A stretch of 64,000 bases of DNA from NCBI RefSeq assembly GCF_020463795.1, contig NZ_CP080025.1, positions 4,523,501 to 4,587,500 of the forward strand. The letters run 5' to 3'. This document shows, piece after piece, positions 9,003-17,037 of this stretch. The first letter of the stretch is position 1. Each line of letters opens with the position of its first letter. This stretch comes from Echinicola marina. GTDB lineage: Bacteria; Bacteroidota; Bacteroidia; Cytophagales; Cyclobacteriaceae. Both the position numbers and the translations under genes were made by a program. The notes beneath the pieces are model-generated. The model was not told where the DNA came from and made no database searches. It worked only from the letters and a program-made list of their open reading frames with translations.

Positions 9003-9818
9003 TTAGACTGCGACATTATTTTCTCTCAAAGCCTCATTCAATGAAGTTTTTCGATCTGTCGATGCCTTTCTCTGTCCTATGATCAATGCACATGGAACTT
9101 GGAATTCACCTGCTGCAAATTGCTTAGGTATTGATCCAGGAATAACCACTGATCTTGGAGGAACATATCCCCTGTATTCTTTAGGCTCATCTCCTGTTAC
9201 ATCAATGATCTTCGAGCTTGCTGTCAGGGTCACACCAGCACCTATTACTGCTTCTTTGCCCACATGAACTCCTTCTACAATAATCGCTCTTGAGCCAATA
9301 AATGCACCGTCTTCAATGATTACTGGAGCAGCTTGAACAGGTTCTAAAACACCGCCAATACCTACACCACCGCTAAGGTGAACATCTTTACCAATTTGTG
9401 CACAAGAACCTACTGTAGCCCAAGTATCCACCATGGTACCGCTATCTACGTAAGCTCCAATATTTACATAAGAAGGCATCATCACCACACCACTCGCAAG
9501 AAACGCGCCATATCTAGCCACCGCATGTGGAACAACCCTTACACCATGCTTGGCATAATTAGTTTTAAGGGCCATTTTATCATGAAATTCAAATGGGCCT
9601 ACCTCTATGGTTCGCATTTTTTGTATAGGAAAATATAAAATAACGGCCTTTTTTACCCAGTCATTTACTTTCCATTCACCATCTTCCAATGGCTCGGCTA
9701 CCCTAATTTTGCCTGTGTCCAAATCATCAATCACTGTTTTTACAGCAATTTGTACATCCTTTTCCTTTAATAACTCCCTGTTTTCCCAGGCCTTCTCAAT
9801 GATAGTCTGTAATTCCAT
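9003..9818 (-). CDS. dapD: 2,3,4,5-tetrahydropyridine-2,6-dicarboxylate N-succinyltransferase
   Basis: 271 residues, the standard DapD length. It transfers succinyl from succinyl-CoA to tetrahydrodipicolinate in the diaminopimelate/lysine pathway that feeds peptidoglycan. Hexapeptide repeats of the left-handed beta helix are evident (MPSYVNIGAYVDSGTMVDTW, AFIGSRAIIVEGVHVGKEAV, GAGVTL), and the FHDKMALK region and the closing VPPRSVVIPGSIPK are family landmarks. No other dap gene is present in the window. Divergent from the glycosyltransferase gene, only 41 bases apart. Confidence 0.95.
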   Translation of the reverse strand: MELQTIIEKAWENRELLKEKDVQIAVKTVIDDLDTGKIRVAEPLEDGEWKVNDWVKKAVILYFPIQKMRTIEVGPFEFHDKMALKTNYAKHGVRVVPHAVARYGAFLASGVVMMPSYVNIGAYVDSGTMVDTWATVGSCAQIGKDVHLSGGVGIGGVLEPVQAAPVIIEDGAFIGSRAIIVEGVHVGKEAVIGAGVTLTASSKIIDVTGDEPKEYRGYVPPRSVVIPGSIPKQFAAGEFQVPCALIIGQRKASTDRKTSLNEALRENNVAV

Positions 9819-9859
9819 AAAATTATATTAGATTCGCTCTAGTTAAGTTTTCTTTTTTA

Positions 9860-10975
9860 ATGAATAAAGCCACTATACTTATTGCTTCCGTACTGAAACC
9901 TGTTAATGATACAAGGGCTTTTAATAAACTTGCAATTTCACTGCGTGAAACAAATAAATACCACATAAACATCATAGGATTTTTAGAAAAAAAAACCGCA
10001 AAACAGCAGAATATTGAATTTACATCAATATTCAACAAGAAACGCATGCACCCCTATAGGTTACTGGCTCCTTTTAAGCTTTGCTATTTTTTATTTAAAT
10101 CAAAACCAAAATTGGTCATCATTTCTACCTATGAACTATTATTTCCTGCTGCATTTCTAAAGGGGATTTTGAAATATAAACTGATTTATGATGTACAGGA
10201 AAATTATACTAAAAATATTCAATTTAATCAGACATTGCCCTATTGGCTCAAATTAATTGCGGTAAAATACGTACAATTTGTTGAGAAAATTACCAAAGTA
10301 ATGATCGACCATCATTTTTTCGCCGAACAATGCTACGAAAAGGAGCTTCCTGACATAAAGGATTTTACCATTCTGGAAAACAAATACGCTGGTAAAGCCA
10401 AATCCATCGCTCCTTTTAGAATTGACAAACAACATTTAAAGTTTATCATTAACGGAACCATCACTCCTGTTTATGGAGCAGAACAAGCGATTCATTGGTT
10501 CAACCATCTGAAACAACATTACCCTGATGCTAGCTTAGAAATAATAGGATATTGCCCCTTGTCCGAATACAAGTCAAAACTAGAGGCATTGGCAATGATC
10601 AGTCCAAGTGTAAGACTCAAGTTAAGTGCTAAGCCCATGAGCCAGAAAGTAATTTATGATGCTTTATCAAAAGCCAATATCCTATTATTACCCTACCATG
10701 ATTTACCCAGCATTTCCCCAAAAATCCCCACAAAAATCTATGAGGCTTTGGCCTTGGGCATGCCGATGATTATACCCAATAATCCCATTTGGGAAGAACT
10801 GGTTTCTCCATATTCTGCTGGATGTTCAATCGACTTTTCAAAACCCAAAGACAGCCTTTTACCATTTAAGAATTTCCTTAAAACTCCTAAGTATACTAAG
10901 CCTGTTGGACCTGAAGTAACTTGGGAAAATGAAGCAACTAAACTCCGTAAAATAGTAGCTAAGTTGATCCCTTAA
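9860..10975 (+). CDS. Glycosyltransferase, GT4-like
   Basis: 371 residues, cytoplasmic, no signal peptide. The C-terminal half has the GT-B donor-binding architecture: FIINGTITPVYGAEQAIHWF opens the domain, LEIIGYCPL follows, and the nucleotide-sugar signature region is LPYHDLPSISPKIPTKIYEALALGMPMI. The N-terminal domain contains VLKPVNDTRAFNKLA and YDVQENY, common in Bacteroidota group 1 transferases. Donor and acceptor cannot be deduced, and no polysaccharide cluster surrounds it. Base composition is like the neighbours. Confidence 0.8.
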   Translation: MNKATILIASVLKPVNDTRAFNKLAISLRETNKYHINIIGFLEKKTAKQQNIEFTSIFNKKRMHPYRLLAPFKLCYFLFKSKPKLVIISTYELLFPAAFLKGILKYKLIYDVQENYTKNIQFNQTLPYWLKLIAVKYVQFVEKITKVMIDHHFFAEQCYEKELPDIKDFTILENKYAGKAKSIAPFRIDKQHLKFIINGTITPVYGAEQAIHWFNHLKQHYPDASLEIIGYCPLSEYKSKLEALAMISPSVRLKLSAKPMSQKVIYDALSKANILLLPYHDLPSISPKIPTKIYEALALGMPMIIPNNPIWEELVSPYSAGCSIDFSKPKDSLLPFKNFLKTPKYTKPVGPEVTWENEATKLRKIVAKLIP

Positions 10976-11057
10976 ATGCTCTTCAACTTAATAGCCTCTT
11001 TCATTTTTTCCAGCTCCATTTAACTAAGCTATTCAGTTCATTTTCTATTCCCAACTT

Positions 11058-11091
11058 GGCACTGGGCGTAGTATATACTACGCCCAGTGCC
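11058..11091. repeat. 34-bp perfect palindrome
   Basis: The left half is GGCACTGGGCGTAGTAT and the right half is its exact reverse complement, with no spacer. It is much more GC-rich than its surroundings and is not followed by a T-tract, so it is a poor terminator candidate. It is followed by short degenerate repeats to about 11140. Possible roles are cruciform, mRNA-end stabiliser or REP-like sequence; I cannot choose. Confidence 0.8.
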
Positions 11092-11140
11092 GTGTTCCCA
11101 GTACAGTGTCCCATATGCTAGTACCAAAAGCTAGCACCGA
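11092..11140. repeat. Degenerate short repeat tract
   Basis: The bases after the palindrome are built of near-copies of short units (GTGCC, GTGTTCCC, AGTAC, AGTGTCCC, GCTAGTACC, GCTAGCACC). The tract looks like the low-complexity spacer DNA seen in some Cytophagales intergenic regions. No coding sense. Confidence 0.4.
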
Positions 11141-11156
11141 ATATCCAATAGTCAAC

Positions 11157-11187
11157 TTATACACATCTCTATAAAAAGTTATCCACT
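11157..11187 (+). other. Two DnaA-box-like sites
   Basis: TTATACACA at 11157-11165 fits the DnaA consensus TTATNCACA exactly; TTATCCACT at 11179-11187 has one mismatch. Both are in the same orientation, 22 bases apart, in AT-rich DNA. With the third site at 11371 they form a small cluster in the 480-base gap before the metal regulator. Confidence 0.5.
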
Positions 11188-11329
11188 TATTCCCCCTTTA
11201 GAAAACTAAAGGCATCAAAATGGAAACTCTAAATTTTAAAACGAAATCAAAACAACGGATAAATTAGTCAAATCACAACAAGCTAACTTACTGATATTTA
11301 AAACGATTATTTGATAAGACTAAACTTTA

Positions 11330-11347
11330 TTTTAGCTTAGGCTAAAA
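11330..11347. promoter_or_regulatory. DtxR-type operator dyad (distal)
   Basis: TTTTAGCTTAGGCTAAAA is a near-perfect dyad of the form TTTAG-N6-CTAAA, with a core (TTAGGCTAA) close to the classical DtxR/IdeR box. It lies about 110 bases upstream of the DtxR-family gene start and shares its architecture with the promoter-proximal site at 11407-11422. Confidence 0.65.
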
Positions 11348-11370
11348 CCGTAATAACATTAAAAATTGAG

Positions 11371-11379
11371 TTATCCACA
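11371..11379 (+). other. DnaA-box consensus site
   Basis: TTATCCACA, an exact DnaA box in the same orientation as those at 11157 and 11179. It is only four bases from the operator arm starting at 11383. Confidence 0.5.
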
Positions 11380-11382
11380 TCC

Positions 11383-11424
11383 GATTTAGGTTGTATTGAA
11401 ATATTTTTTAGTACAACCTAAATC
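11383..11424. promoter_or_regulatory. Paired operator arms over the metal-operon promoter
   Basis: GATTTAGGTTGTA at 11383-11395 and its exact reverse complement at 11412-11424 are separated by 16 bases. The downstream arm itself lies in a TTTAG-N6-CTAAA dyad (11407-11422), the same pattern as the distal site at 11330. Its place between the -33 and -7 elements suggests that the DtxR-family protein encoded next represses its own operon when metal is replete; that is inference from position and family. Confidence 0.7.
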
Positions 11425-11434
11425 ATTATATTTG
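11404..11434 (+). promoter_or_regulatory. Promoter of the metal-transport operon
   Basis: TATATTTG at 11427-11434 fits the Bacteroidota -7 element TAnnTTTG; a T-run at 11404-11409 is at the right distance for a weak -33 element. Transcription would start near 11441, about 18 bases ahead of the ATG at 11459. The operator dyad lies within this promoter. Confidence 0.6.
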
Positions 11435-11458
11435 AATTGTGAACCTAAACATGAATTA

Positions 11459-12127
11459 ATGCCAAGCTTAACATACGCAGAAGAGAACTACCTCAAAGCG
11501 ATCTACCATTTGTCTGATGGAGGCAAGAACAACGTCTCTACCAATGACCTTTCCAAAGAGATGAAAACCAAGCCCGCCTCTGTCAGTGATATGCTTAGAA
11601 AGCTTTCAGAAAAAGAGGTAATCAATTATAGAAAATACTACGGTGTTACGATCACAGAAGAAGGTAAAAAGTCTGCTTTACAAATCATCAGAAAACACCG
11701 CCTATGGGAAGTGTTTTTAGTTGAAAAATTGATGTTTAGCTGGGATGAAGTACATGATGTGGCGGAAGAGCTGGAACATATAAAATCTCCTATCCTGATC
11801 CAACGATTGGATGACTTCTTAGGCAACCCTAAATACGACCCCCATGGTGACCCTATCCCTGATGAATTTGGAGATGTCAAAGCAAGACCTAGACTTCCTT
11901 TGAATGAGTTGATGGTAAATGATGGAGGTCAAATCGTAGCAGTGAAGGACAGCAGTGCTGCCTTCCTAAGATACCTAGACAAGGTGGGAGCTTATATAGG
12001 AGCCAGAATAAAGGTACTTGACAAAGTGGAATTTGACGGATCTTTGGAAATATTGGTTGACAACAAGAAAACCCTATTCATGTCCAAAGACGTAGCAGGA
12101 AATATATTAATCATGCAAACCTCATGA
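11459..12127 (+). CDS. DtxR/MntR-family metal-dependent transcriptional regulator
   Basis: 222 residues from the ATG at 11459; the upstream in-frame ATG at 11396 lies inside the operator and would add an unlikely leader. Domains: winged helix (TYAEENYLKAIYHLS to ITEEGKKSA), dimerisation/metal-binding domain with RKHRLWEVFL, VHDVAEELEH and the closing DPHGDPIP, and a C-terminal SH3-like FeoA domain (about residues 150-222). These carry the conserved His and Glu metal ligands of the family. It is the first gene of an overlapping ABC operon, so it most likely senses Mn(II), Fe(II) or Zn(II) and controls this operon; the metal cannot be fixed from sequence. Confidence 0.9.
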   Translation: MPSLTYAEENYLKAIYHLSDGGKNNVSTNDLSKEMKTKPASVSDMLRKLSEKEVINYRKYYGVTITEEGKKSALQIIRKHRLWEVFLVEKLMFSWDEVHDVAEELEHIKSPILIQRLDDFLGNPKYDPHGDPIPDEFGDVKARPRLPLNELMVNDGGQIVAVKDSSAAFLRYLDKVGAYIGARIKVLDKVEFDGSLEILVDNKKTLFMSKDVAGNILIMQTS

Positions 12128-13044
12128 AATATAGATTTCTTTTCATCATAATATGCTCCGTTCTTACCAGCTCCTGTAAGTTTGACAGAGATGGAGAAAA
12201 TGGAAAGTTCCGAATTACCGCCACCACCAATATCATGGCCGATGGTGTAAAAGCATTAGTTGGTGACAGTGCTGTCGTGACTCCTGTCATGGCTGTGGGC
12301 GTAGATCCTCATTTGTATAAGGCATCGCAAAGAGACCTCGATCTTTTCTTCGATGCCGACTTGGTTATTTACCATGGACTCCATTTAGAAGGTAAGATGG
12401 TAGAAGTGTTGGACAAATTTGCAAGGACTCATCCCATCATTGATGTTGGTGAACTACTCCCTCCCACCCTATTGATTACAAGTAATGAATATGCCAACAC
12501 GGTGGATCCACATATTTGGTTTGACGTCAATTTATGGACAATTGCCATGAAAAACCTCAAGGATGAGATCATTAGAAGAAAACCAGAATGGAAAAATTAC
12601 ATCAATACCAACTGGGAAAAATATCAGCTAAAGCTAAATGAATTAGATAATTACACCAATAACAAAATCCACGAAATCACTCAACAAGGCCAGGTATTGA
12701 TTACCGCCCATGATGCATTTTCCTATTTCGGAAAGGCATATGATATAGAAGTAAAAGGACTACAAGGTTTATCCACTCTTAGTGAACCCGGCTTAAATGA
12801 TGTTTCCAAATTGGTCAATTTCATTATTGAAAAAGATATCAAAGCCATTTTCATTGAGCAATCCATTTCTCCAAAAGCCATTAAAGCGGTAGTTGAAGGA
12901 TGCAAAAGAAAAGGACATGCTGTGAAGCTTGCTGGACCGCTATATACTGATAGTTTGGGTGAACCTAATGGCCCAGCAGGTACCTATCTTGGGATGGTAA
13001 AAACCAATGTAGATACTATCGTACAAAACCTGAAATCAGAATGA
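12124..13044 (+). CDS. Metal ABC transporter substrate-binding lipoprotein (ZnuA/TroA/MntA family)
   Basis: 306 residues, cluster A-I solute-binding protein. A lipoprotein signal ends at LTSSC (Cys18). Metal ligands typical of TroA-like proteins are visible: His in DPHLYKASQRD, His in DPHIWFDV, His in ITAHDAFSYFG and Asp in LYTDSLG. The His-rich loop of ZnuA zinc proteins is absent, which favours a Mn/Fe/Zn TroA-type carrier. Its ATG overlaps the regulator's stop, implying translational coupling. Confidence 0.9.
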   Translation: MKYRFLFIIICSVLTSSCKFDRDGENGKFRITATTNIMADGVKALVGDSAVVTPVMAVGVDPHLYKASQRDLDLFFDADLVIYHGLHLEGKMVEVLDKFARTHPIIDVGELLPPTLLITSNEYANTVDPHIWFDVNLWTIAMKNLKDEIIRRKPEWKNYINTNWEKYQLKLNELDNYTNNKIHEITQQGQVLITAHDAFSYFGKAYDIEVKGLQGLSTLSEPGLNDVSKLVNFIIEKDIKAIFIEQSISPKAIKAVVEGCKRKGHAVKLAGPLYTDSLGEPNGPAGTYLGMVKTNVDTIVQNLKSE

Positions 13045-13829
13045 TACAACAAATAAATAATCCAGTAGTTGAAGTACATGACCTTATGGTTAGCTATGGG
13101 CAAAATCCGGTGCTTTGGAATATTGACCTGACTTTACCAGCAGGCGCCCTCATTGGAATACTTGGCCCTAATGGAGCAGGAAAATCCACCCTCATCAAAA
13201 GCATAATGGGGCTTATTGAAGCCAACAGTGGCTATTCAAGGATTTTTGACCAGGAGTTAAACCAAGTTAGAAACAGGGTAAGTTATGTTCCTCAGCGGGA
13301 GTCAGTAGACTGGGATTTCCCAGCATCTGCCTTAGATATTGTGATGATGGGAACTTATCACCATCTGGGAATATTCAAAAGACCGGGCAAAAAGGAAAAA
13401 GCATTGGCAATAACCTGTTTGGAAAAGGTAAATATGAAAGCCTTTGCTAATAGACAAATCAGTGAACTTTCAGGAGGCCAGCAACAGCGGGTATTTATTG
13501 CGAGGGCCTTGGCCCAGGAAGCTGATATTTATTTTATGGATGAACCATTTGCAGGAGTAGACATGAGTACTGAAAAAGCCTTAGTAAGCCTCTTCCAAGA
13601 AATGACTGCAGAAGGTAAAACTGTCATCGTAGTACACCATGATATATACTCCGCTGGAAAATATTTCGATTGGCTTATTATGCTAAACATGCACTTGATT
13701 GCTTCTGGCCCTACCGAACAAGTGCTTACCGAGGAATTGTTGACCAAAACCTATGGAGGGAAACTATCCATGCTTACGGATATTGGAGAGCTGATCAAAA
13801 AGAGTGATTTCAATCCACTGAAAAGTTAA
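13041..13829 (+). CDS. Metal ABC transporter ATP-binding protein
   Basis: 262 residues. Walker A GPNGAGKST, Q-loop in SYVPQRESVDWDFP (typical of the Mn/Zn-uptake ATPases), signature LSGGQQQR, Walker B IYFMDEPFAG and H-loop VIVVHHD are all present. It energises the two permeases encoded next. The start overlaps the stop of the binding-protein gene by four bases. Confidence 0.93.
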   Translation: MIQQINNPVVEVHDLMVSYGQNPVLWNIDLTLPAGALIGILGPNGAGKSTLIKSIMGLIEANSGYSRIFDQELNQVRNRVSYVPQRESVDWDFPASALDIVMMGTYHHLGIFKRPGKKEKALAITCLEKVNMKAFANRQISELSGGQQQRVFIARALAQEADIYFMDEPFAGVDMSTEKALVSLFQEMTAEGKTVIVVHHDIYSAGKYFDWLIMLNMHLIASGPTEQVLTEELLTKTYGGKLSMLTDIGELIKKSDFNPLKS

Positions 13830-13830
13830 T

Positions 13831-15123
13831 ATGGAAGATTTTATTTATTTCTTTTCTTTTCAGGACCCTAATGTTCTAATGGTGGTAGTTGGGATATCCC
13901 TGCTTTCAATCAGTGCAGCCATGGTAGGAACATTCACCTTCCTGGATAAGAAAGCTCTTATTGGTGATGCCATTTCACATGCTGTGTTACCAGGAGTTTG
14001 TCTGGCTTTTATGCTATCAGGCAATAAGAACCCCTACTGGATAGTTTCTGGTGCATTTATTACCGGAGCCTTATCCACTTATATCATCAGCTGGGTTTCC
14101 AATTATACCAAACTAAAGGAAGACACCGTCATTGCAGCGGTACTATCCATATTCTTTGGATTGGGAATCGTCATCATGACGCAATTACAGCAAACAGGAA
14201 ATGCTGCTCTCTCTGGCTTGGATCATTTTATTTTTGGGAATGCCATCTCTATTGTCAGAAAGGACTTGTTAGTATATGGCATCCTTGCCCTGACCATTAT
14301 TCTAGTTATACTTTTCTTTTACAAAGAATTTAAAGTAATGGTCTTTAACAGATCATATGCACAAAGCATCGGACTACCGGTAAAAAGATTGGAATTCCTT
14401 TTTAATTCATTGATGGTACTTGCAGTGGTCACAGGCATACAGGCCATTGGTGTAGTATTAATGGCGGCCCTGCTCATCACACCTGCCGCAGCAGCCAAAT
14501 TCTGGACAGATCGACTGGACAGGATGCTGATCATTGCAGTAGTGTTTTCCCTAATTTCCGGAATCGTTGGTGCCTATATTTCCTTTGTTCTTCCCCATAT
14601 GCCTACTGGCCCTTGGGTAGTAATTGTACTTTCCTTAATCGCCTTTTTATCCTTTTTCTTCTCTGTAAAAAAAGGTGTTTTGACCAAGTGGATTGCAAAG
14701 AGAAATTATCAAAGAAAAATTCATTCTGACCATATCCTTAAGGCACTTTTTGGGGCTTGGGAAAAGGACAAACAAGGCCTGAAAACTGAAAATATTTTCA
14801 ATATATTTCCTGGTAAAAATTTCAAAACCCAGTATTCAATCAACAAATTAAATAAAAAAGGATATATAACTGAAAATCAATCAATAATACAACTAACCGA
14901 GTCAGGTTTAACTGAAGCCAAAAGGATCGTTAGATTGCATAGATTATGGGAATTATATATGACAGAATATATGAATATAGCCCCGGATCATGTACACGAC
15001 AGTGCTGAAAAGTTAGAACATATTATTACCCCAGAACTGGAATCCAAACTGGATAAAAATCTTAATTTTCCAAAAGCGGATCCACATCATTCCATCATTC
15101 CTAGAGACCCCAAGAAACCATGA
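13831..15123 (+). CDS. Metal ABC permease fused to a DtxR-like regulatory domain
   Basis: 430 residues. Residues 1 to about 285 form an eight- or nine-helix ABC-3 type permease (KALIGDAISHAVLPGVCLAF; the GVVLMAALLITPAAAA signature). From about residue 298 a soluble C-terminal domain follows: a winged-helix-like part (SINKLNKKGYITE, LTESGLTEAKRIV) and a dimerisation/metal-binding part (RLHRLWELYM, VHDSAEKLEH, ADPHHSIIP) which parallels the stand-alone regulator encoded at 11459 almost motif for motif. It has no FeoA domain. The domain might gate transport by sensing cytosolic metal; that is inference. One base separates it from the ATPase gene. Confidence 0.88.
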   Translation: MEDFIYFFSFQDPNVLMVVVGISLLSISAAMVGTFTFLDKKALIGDAISHAVLPGVCLAFMLSGNKNPYWIVSGAFITGALSTYIISWVSNYTKLKEDTVIAAVLSIFFGLGIVIMTQLQQTGNAALSGLDHFIFGNAISIVRKDLLVYGILALTIILVILFFYKEFKVMVFNRSYAQSIGLPVKRLEFLFNSLMVLAVVTGIQAIGVVLMAALLITPAAAAKFWTDRLDRMLIIAVVFSLISGIVGAYISFVLPHMPTGPWVVIVLSLIAFLSFFFSVKKGVLTKWIAKRNYQRKIHSDHILKALFGAWEKDKQGLKTENIFNIFPGKNFKTQYSINKLNKKGYITENQSIIQLTESGLTEAKRIVRLHRLWELYMTEYMNIAPDHVHDSAEKLEHIITPELESKLDKNLNFPKADPHHSIIPRDPKKP

Positions 15124-16025
15124 GTTTTGATCCAAATGCTTTCATTATTATCGTAACCGGATCCATGATTGCCATATCATGTGGATTACTGGGTGTGTTT
15201 TTAATGCTTAGAAAAATGGCCATGACAGGAGATGCCATTTCCCATGCGGTATTGCCGGGAATTGTCCTTGCCTTCATGATCTCCGGAAGTCGGCATGGAC
15301 TAACCATGGTTATAGGAGCCGGTTTGGTAGGAATTATTGCCACTGTATTTATCGAATATTTAAGCAATAAGGTCAAGTTACAATCAGACGCATCCATTGG
15401 TATCACCTTTACTTCCCTATTTGCTATAGGCATTATATTAATCACCTTCCTTGCCAATAAAATAGACCTTGATCAGGACTGTGTACTTTATGGAGAAATT
15501 GCCTACGTTCCCATAGATCTATGGATATCAGGATCTGGACAAATTCTTGGACCACGAGTCACCTATTTATCCTTAATTAATCTGATACTGGTCAGTCTAT
15601 TTATTTACCTGTTTTTCAAGGAACTTAAAATCAGCACATTTGATAAAGAGTTTGCAGCAAGTATTGGGCTTTCTACTGTAGGGGTCAATTATGGATTGAT
15701 GGGAATGGTATCCTACACTACTGTCAGTTCATTTGAAGCTGTAGGCGCTATTTTGGTAGTAGCGCTATTGGTGGTTCCACCTGCAACTGCCTATCTATGG
15801 AGTAAGGACCTAAATAAACTGATTAAGATCACCATAGCATTAGGCATCATCGTTTCAATTGCCGGTTATTATTTGGCTTTCGCTTTGAATAGCTCTATAG
15901 CTGGCGCCATGGCTTCTGTTGCGGGTTTTATATTCTTTGCTAGCGTAATTTTACAAAGGAAACAATTGCCCCTAATCAAGAAAAAATTAAGCGGTTTAAA
16001 AACCGCAGAAGCCAATACCCCTTAA
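15120..16025 (+). CDS. Metal ABC transporter permease (second subunit)
   Basis: 301 residues, ABC-3 family, with the motif MTGDAISHAVLPGIVLAFM near the N-terminus and VGAILVVALLVVPPATAYL later. It lacks the regulatory extension of its partner and ends in a short basic tail. Two permeases encoded side by side suggest a heterodimeric channel as in TroCD/MntCD-type systems. Overlaps the preceding gene by four bases; last gene of the operon. Confidence 0.92.
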   Translation: MSFDPNAFIIIVTGSMIAISCGLLGVFLMLRKMAMTGDAISHAVLPGIVLAFMISGSRHGLTMVIGAGLVGIIATVFIEYLSNKVKLQSDASIGITFTSLFAIGIILITFLANKIDLDQDCVLYGEIAYVPIDLWISGSGQILGPRVTYLSLINLILVSLFIYLFFKELKISTFDKEFAASIGLSTVGVNYGLMGMVSYTTVSSFEAVGAILVVALLVVPPATAYLWSKDLNKLIKITIALGIIVSIAGYYLAFALNSSIAGAMASVAGFIFFASVILQRKQLPLIKKKLSGLKTAEANTP

Positions 16026-16201
16026 TGAGTTAAAATGCTTAGATAAAGTATCCTAACACTTCTTTGAACTTTATAAACTCGTTTATCTGTACTATATTTT
16101 TTATAAGTGGTTATTATGCCAGTTTAAGCCAATTAATTTCTCCAATTATGTCTTTATATTTAAGGTCTATTGTAGAAATAACACTTAACAAACCACTACC
16201 T

Positions 16202-16978
16202 ATGAAACTTAAGTTTGCACCAAGCTGCATATTTTTGCTGCTATTGAACGTTTTTTCTGTTTTCGCCCAAAAAGGCCATGACCGCAGTATCTTTGAGATC
16301 AAAATTTATCATATCAGTAGTCCAGATCAGGAAAAATCCATTGATCAATTTTTAGAAAAGGCTTATATCCCTGCAATGCATGACAAAGGCATAAAACATA
16401 TTGGGGTATTTAAGCCGATAGCATCAGATGAGTTAAATGGTAAAAGAATTTATGTATTTACTCCTTATTCATCAGCAAATGAATATATGGACATCAGCTC
16501 TAACTTCCATTTAGAAGATCTGAAAAACGGAAAAGACTATCAGTACGCCTCACATGAAAATCCTCCTTTCGACAGAATAGAATCCATATTACTGAAGGCA
16601 TTCAGTGATATGCCAGGATATGATGTTCCCAAACTGAAGGGACCAAAAGAAAATAGAATATATGAATTGAGGAGCTATGAGAGTCCGACCGAAAAACTTT
16701 TCCATAATAAGGTAAAAATGTTCAATAGCGGAGAAGTGGAAATCTTTGATAACCTTGGTTTCAATGCTATTTTCTATGGAGAAGTAATTGCAGGCTCATC
16801 CATGCCCAATCTGATGTACATGACTTCATTTGATAATATGGCCGCTGAAGAAGCCAAATGGAAAGCATTTTCAGATGATCCTGCTTGGAATAAATTAAAG
16901 GTAGATCCTGAATACCAAAACAATGTTTCTCACATTGACAAATTCTTACTCTATCCGACCGATTATTCAGAACTATAG
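16202..16978 (+). CDS. Secreted NIPSNAP-family protein
   Basis: 258 residues from the ATG at 16202, which gives a clean signal peptide (LLLLNVFSVFAQ); the ATG at 16064 would add a non-conserved leader. Two NIPSNAP ferredoxin-like domains are suggested: IFEIKIYHISSPDQEKSIDQF with FKPI, and NRIYELRSYESPTEKLFHNK with MTSFDNMAAEEAKWKAF. Biochemical function is unknown for bacterial members. Monocistronic, ending in a strong terminator. Confidence 0.85.
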   Translation: MKLKFAPSCIFLLLLNVFSVFAQKGHDRSIFEIKIYHISSPDQEKSIDQFLEKAYIPAMHDKGIKHIGVFKPIASDELNGKRIYVFTPYSSANEYMDISSNFHLEDLKNGKDYQYASHENPPFDRIESILLKAFSDMPGYDVPKLKGPKENRIYELRSYESPTEKLFHNKVKMFNSGEVEIFDNLGFNAIFYGEVIAGSSMPNLMYMTSFDNMAAEEAKWKAFSDDPAWNKLKVDPEYQNNVSHIDKFLLYPTDYSEL

Positions 16979-16983
16979 CATAA

Positions 16984-17020
16984 AAAAAATCCCTTTAGAA
17001 ATTATCTAGAGGGATTTTTT
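16984..17020. terminator. Bidirectional intrinsic terminator
   Basis: AAAAAATCCCT at 16984-16994 pairs with AGGGATTTTTT at 17010-17020. Lies between the convergent NIPSNAP gene and the secreted-protein gene. Confidence 0.88.
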
Positions 17021-17037
17021 ATGTCTTCACAGAACTC

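Noticed and set aside
11092-11458. Mn-sensing yybP-ykoY riboswitch ahead of the metal operon
   Set aside because: None of the conserved stem-loop bases were found; regulation is explained by DtxR-type operators.
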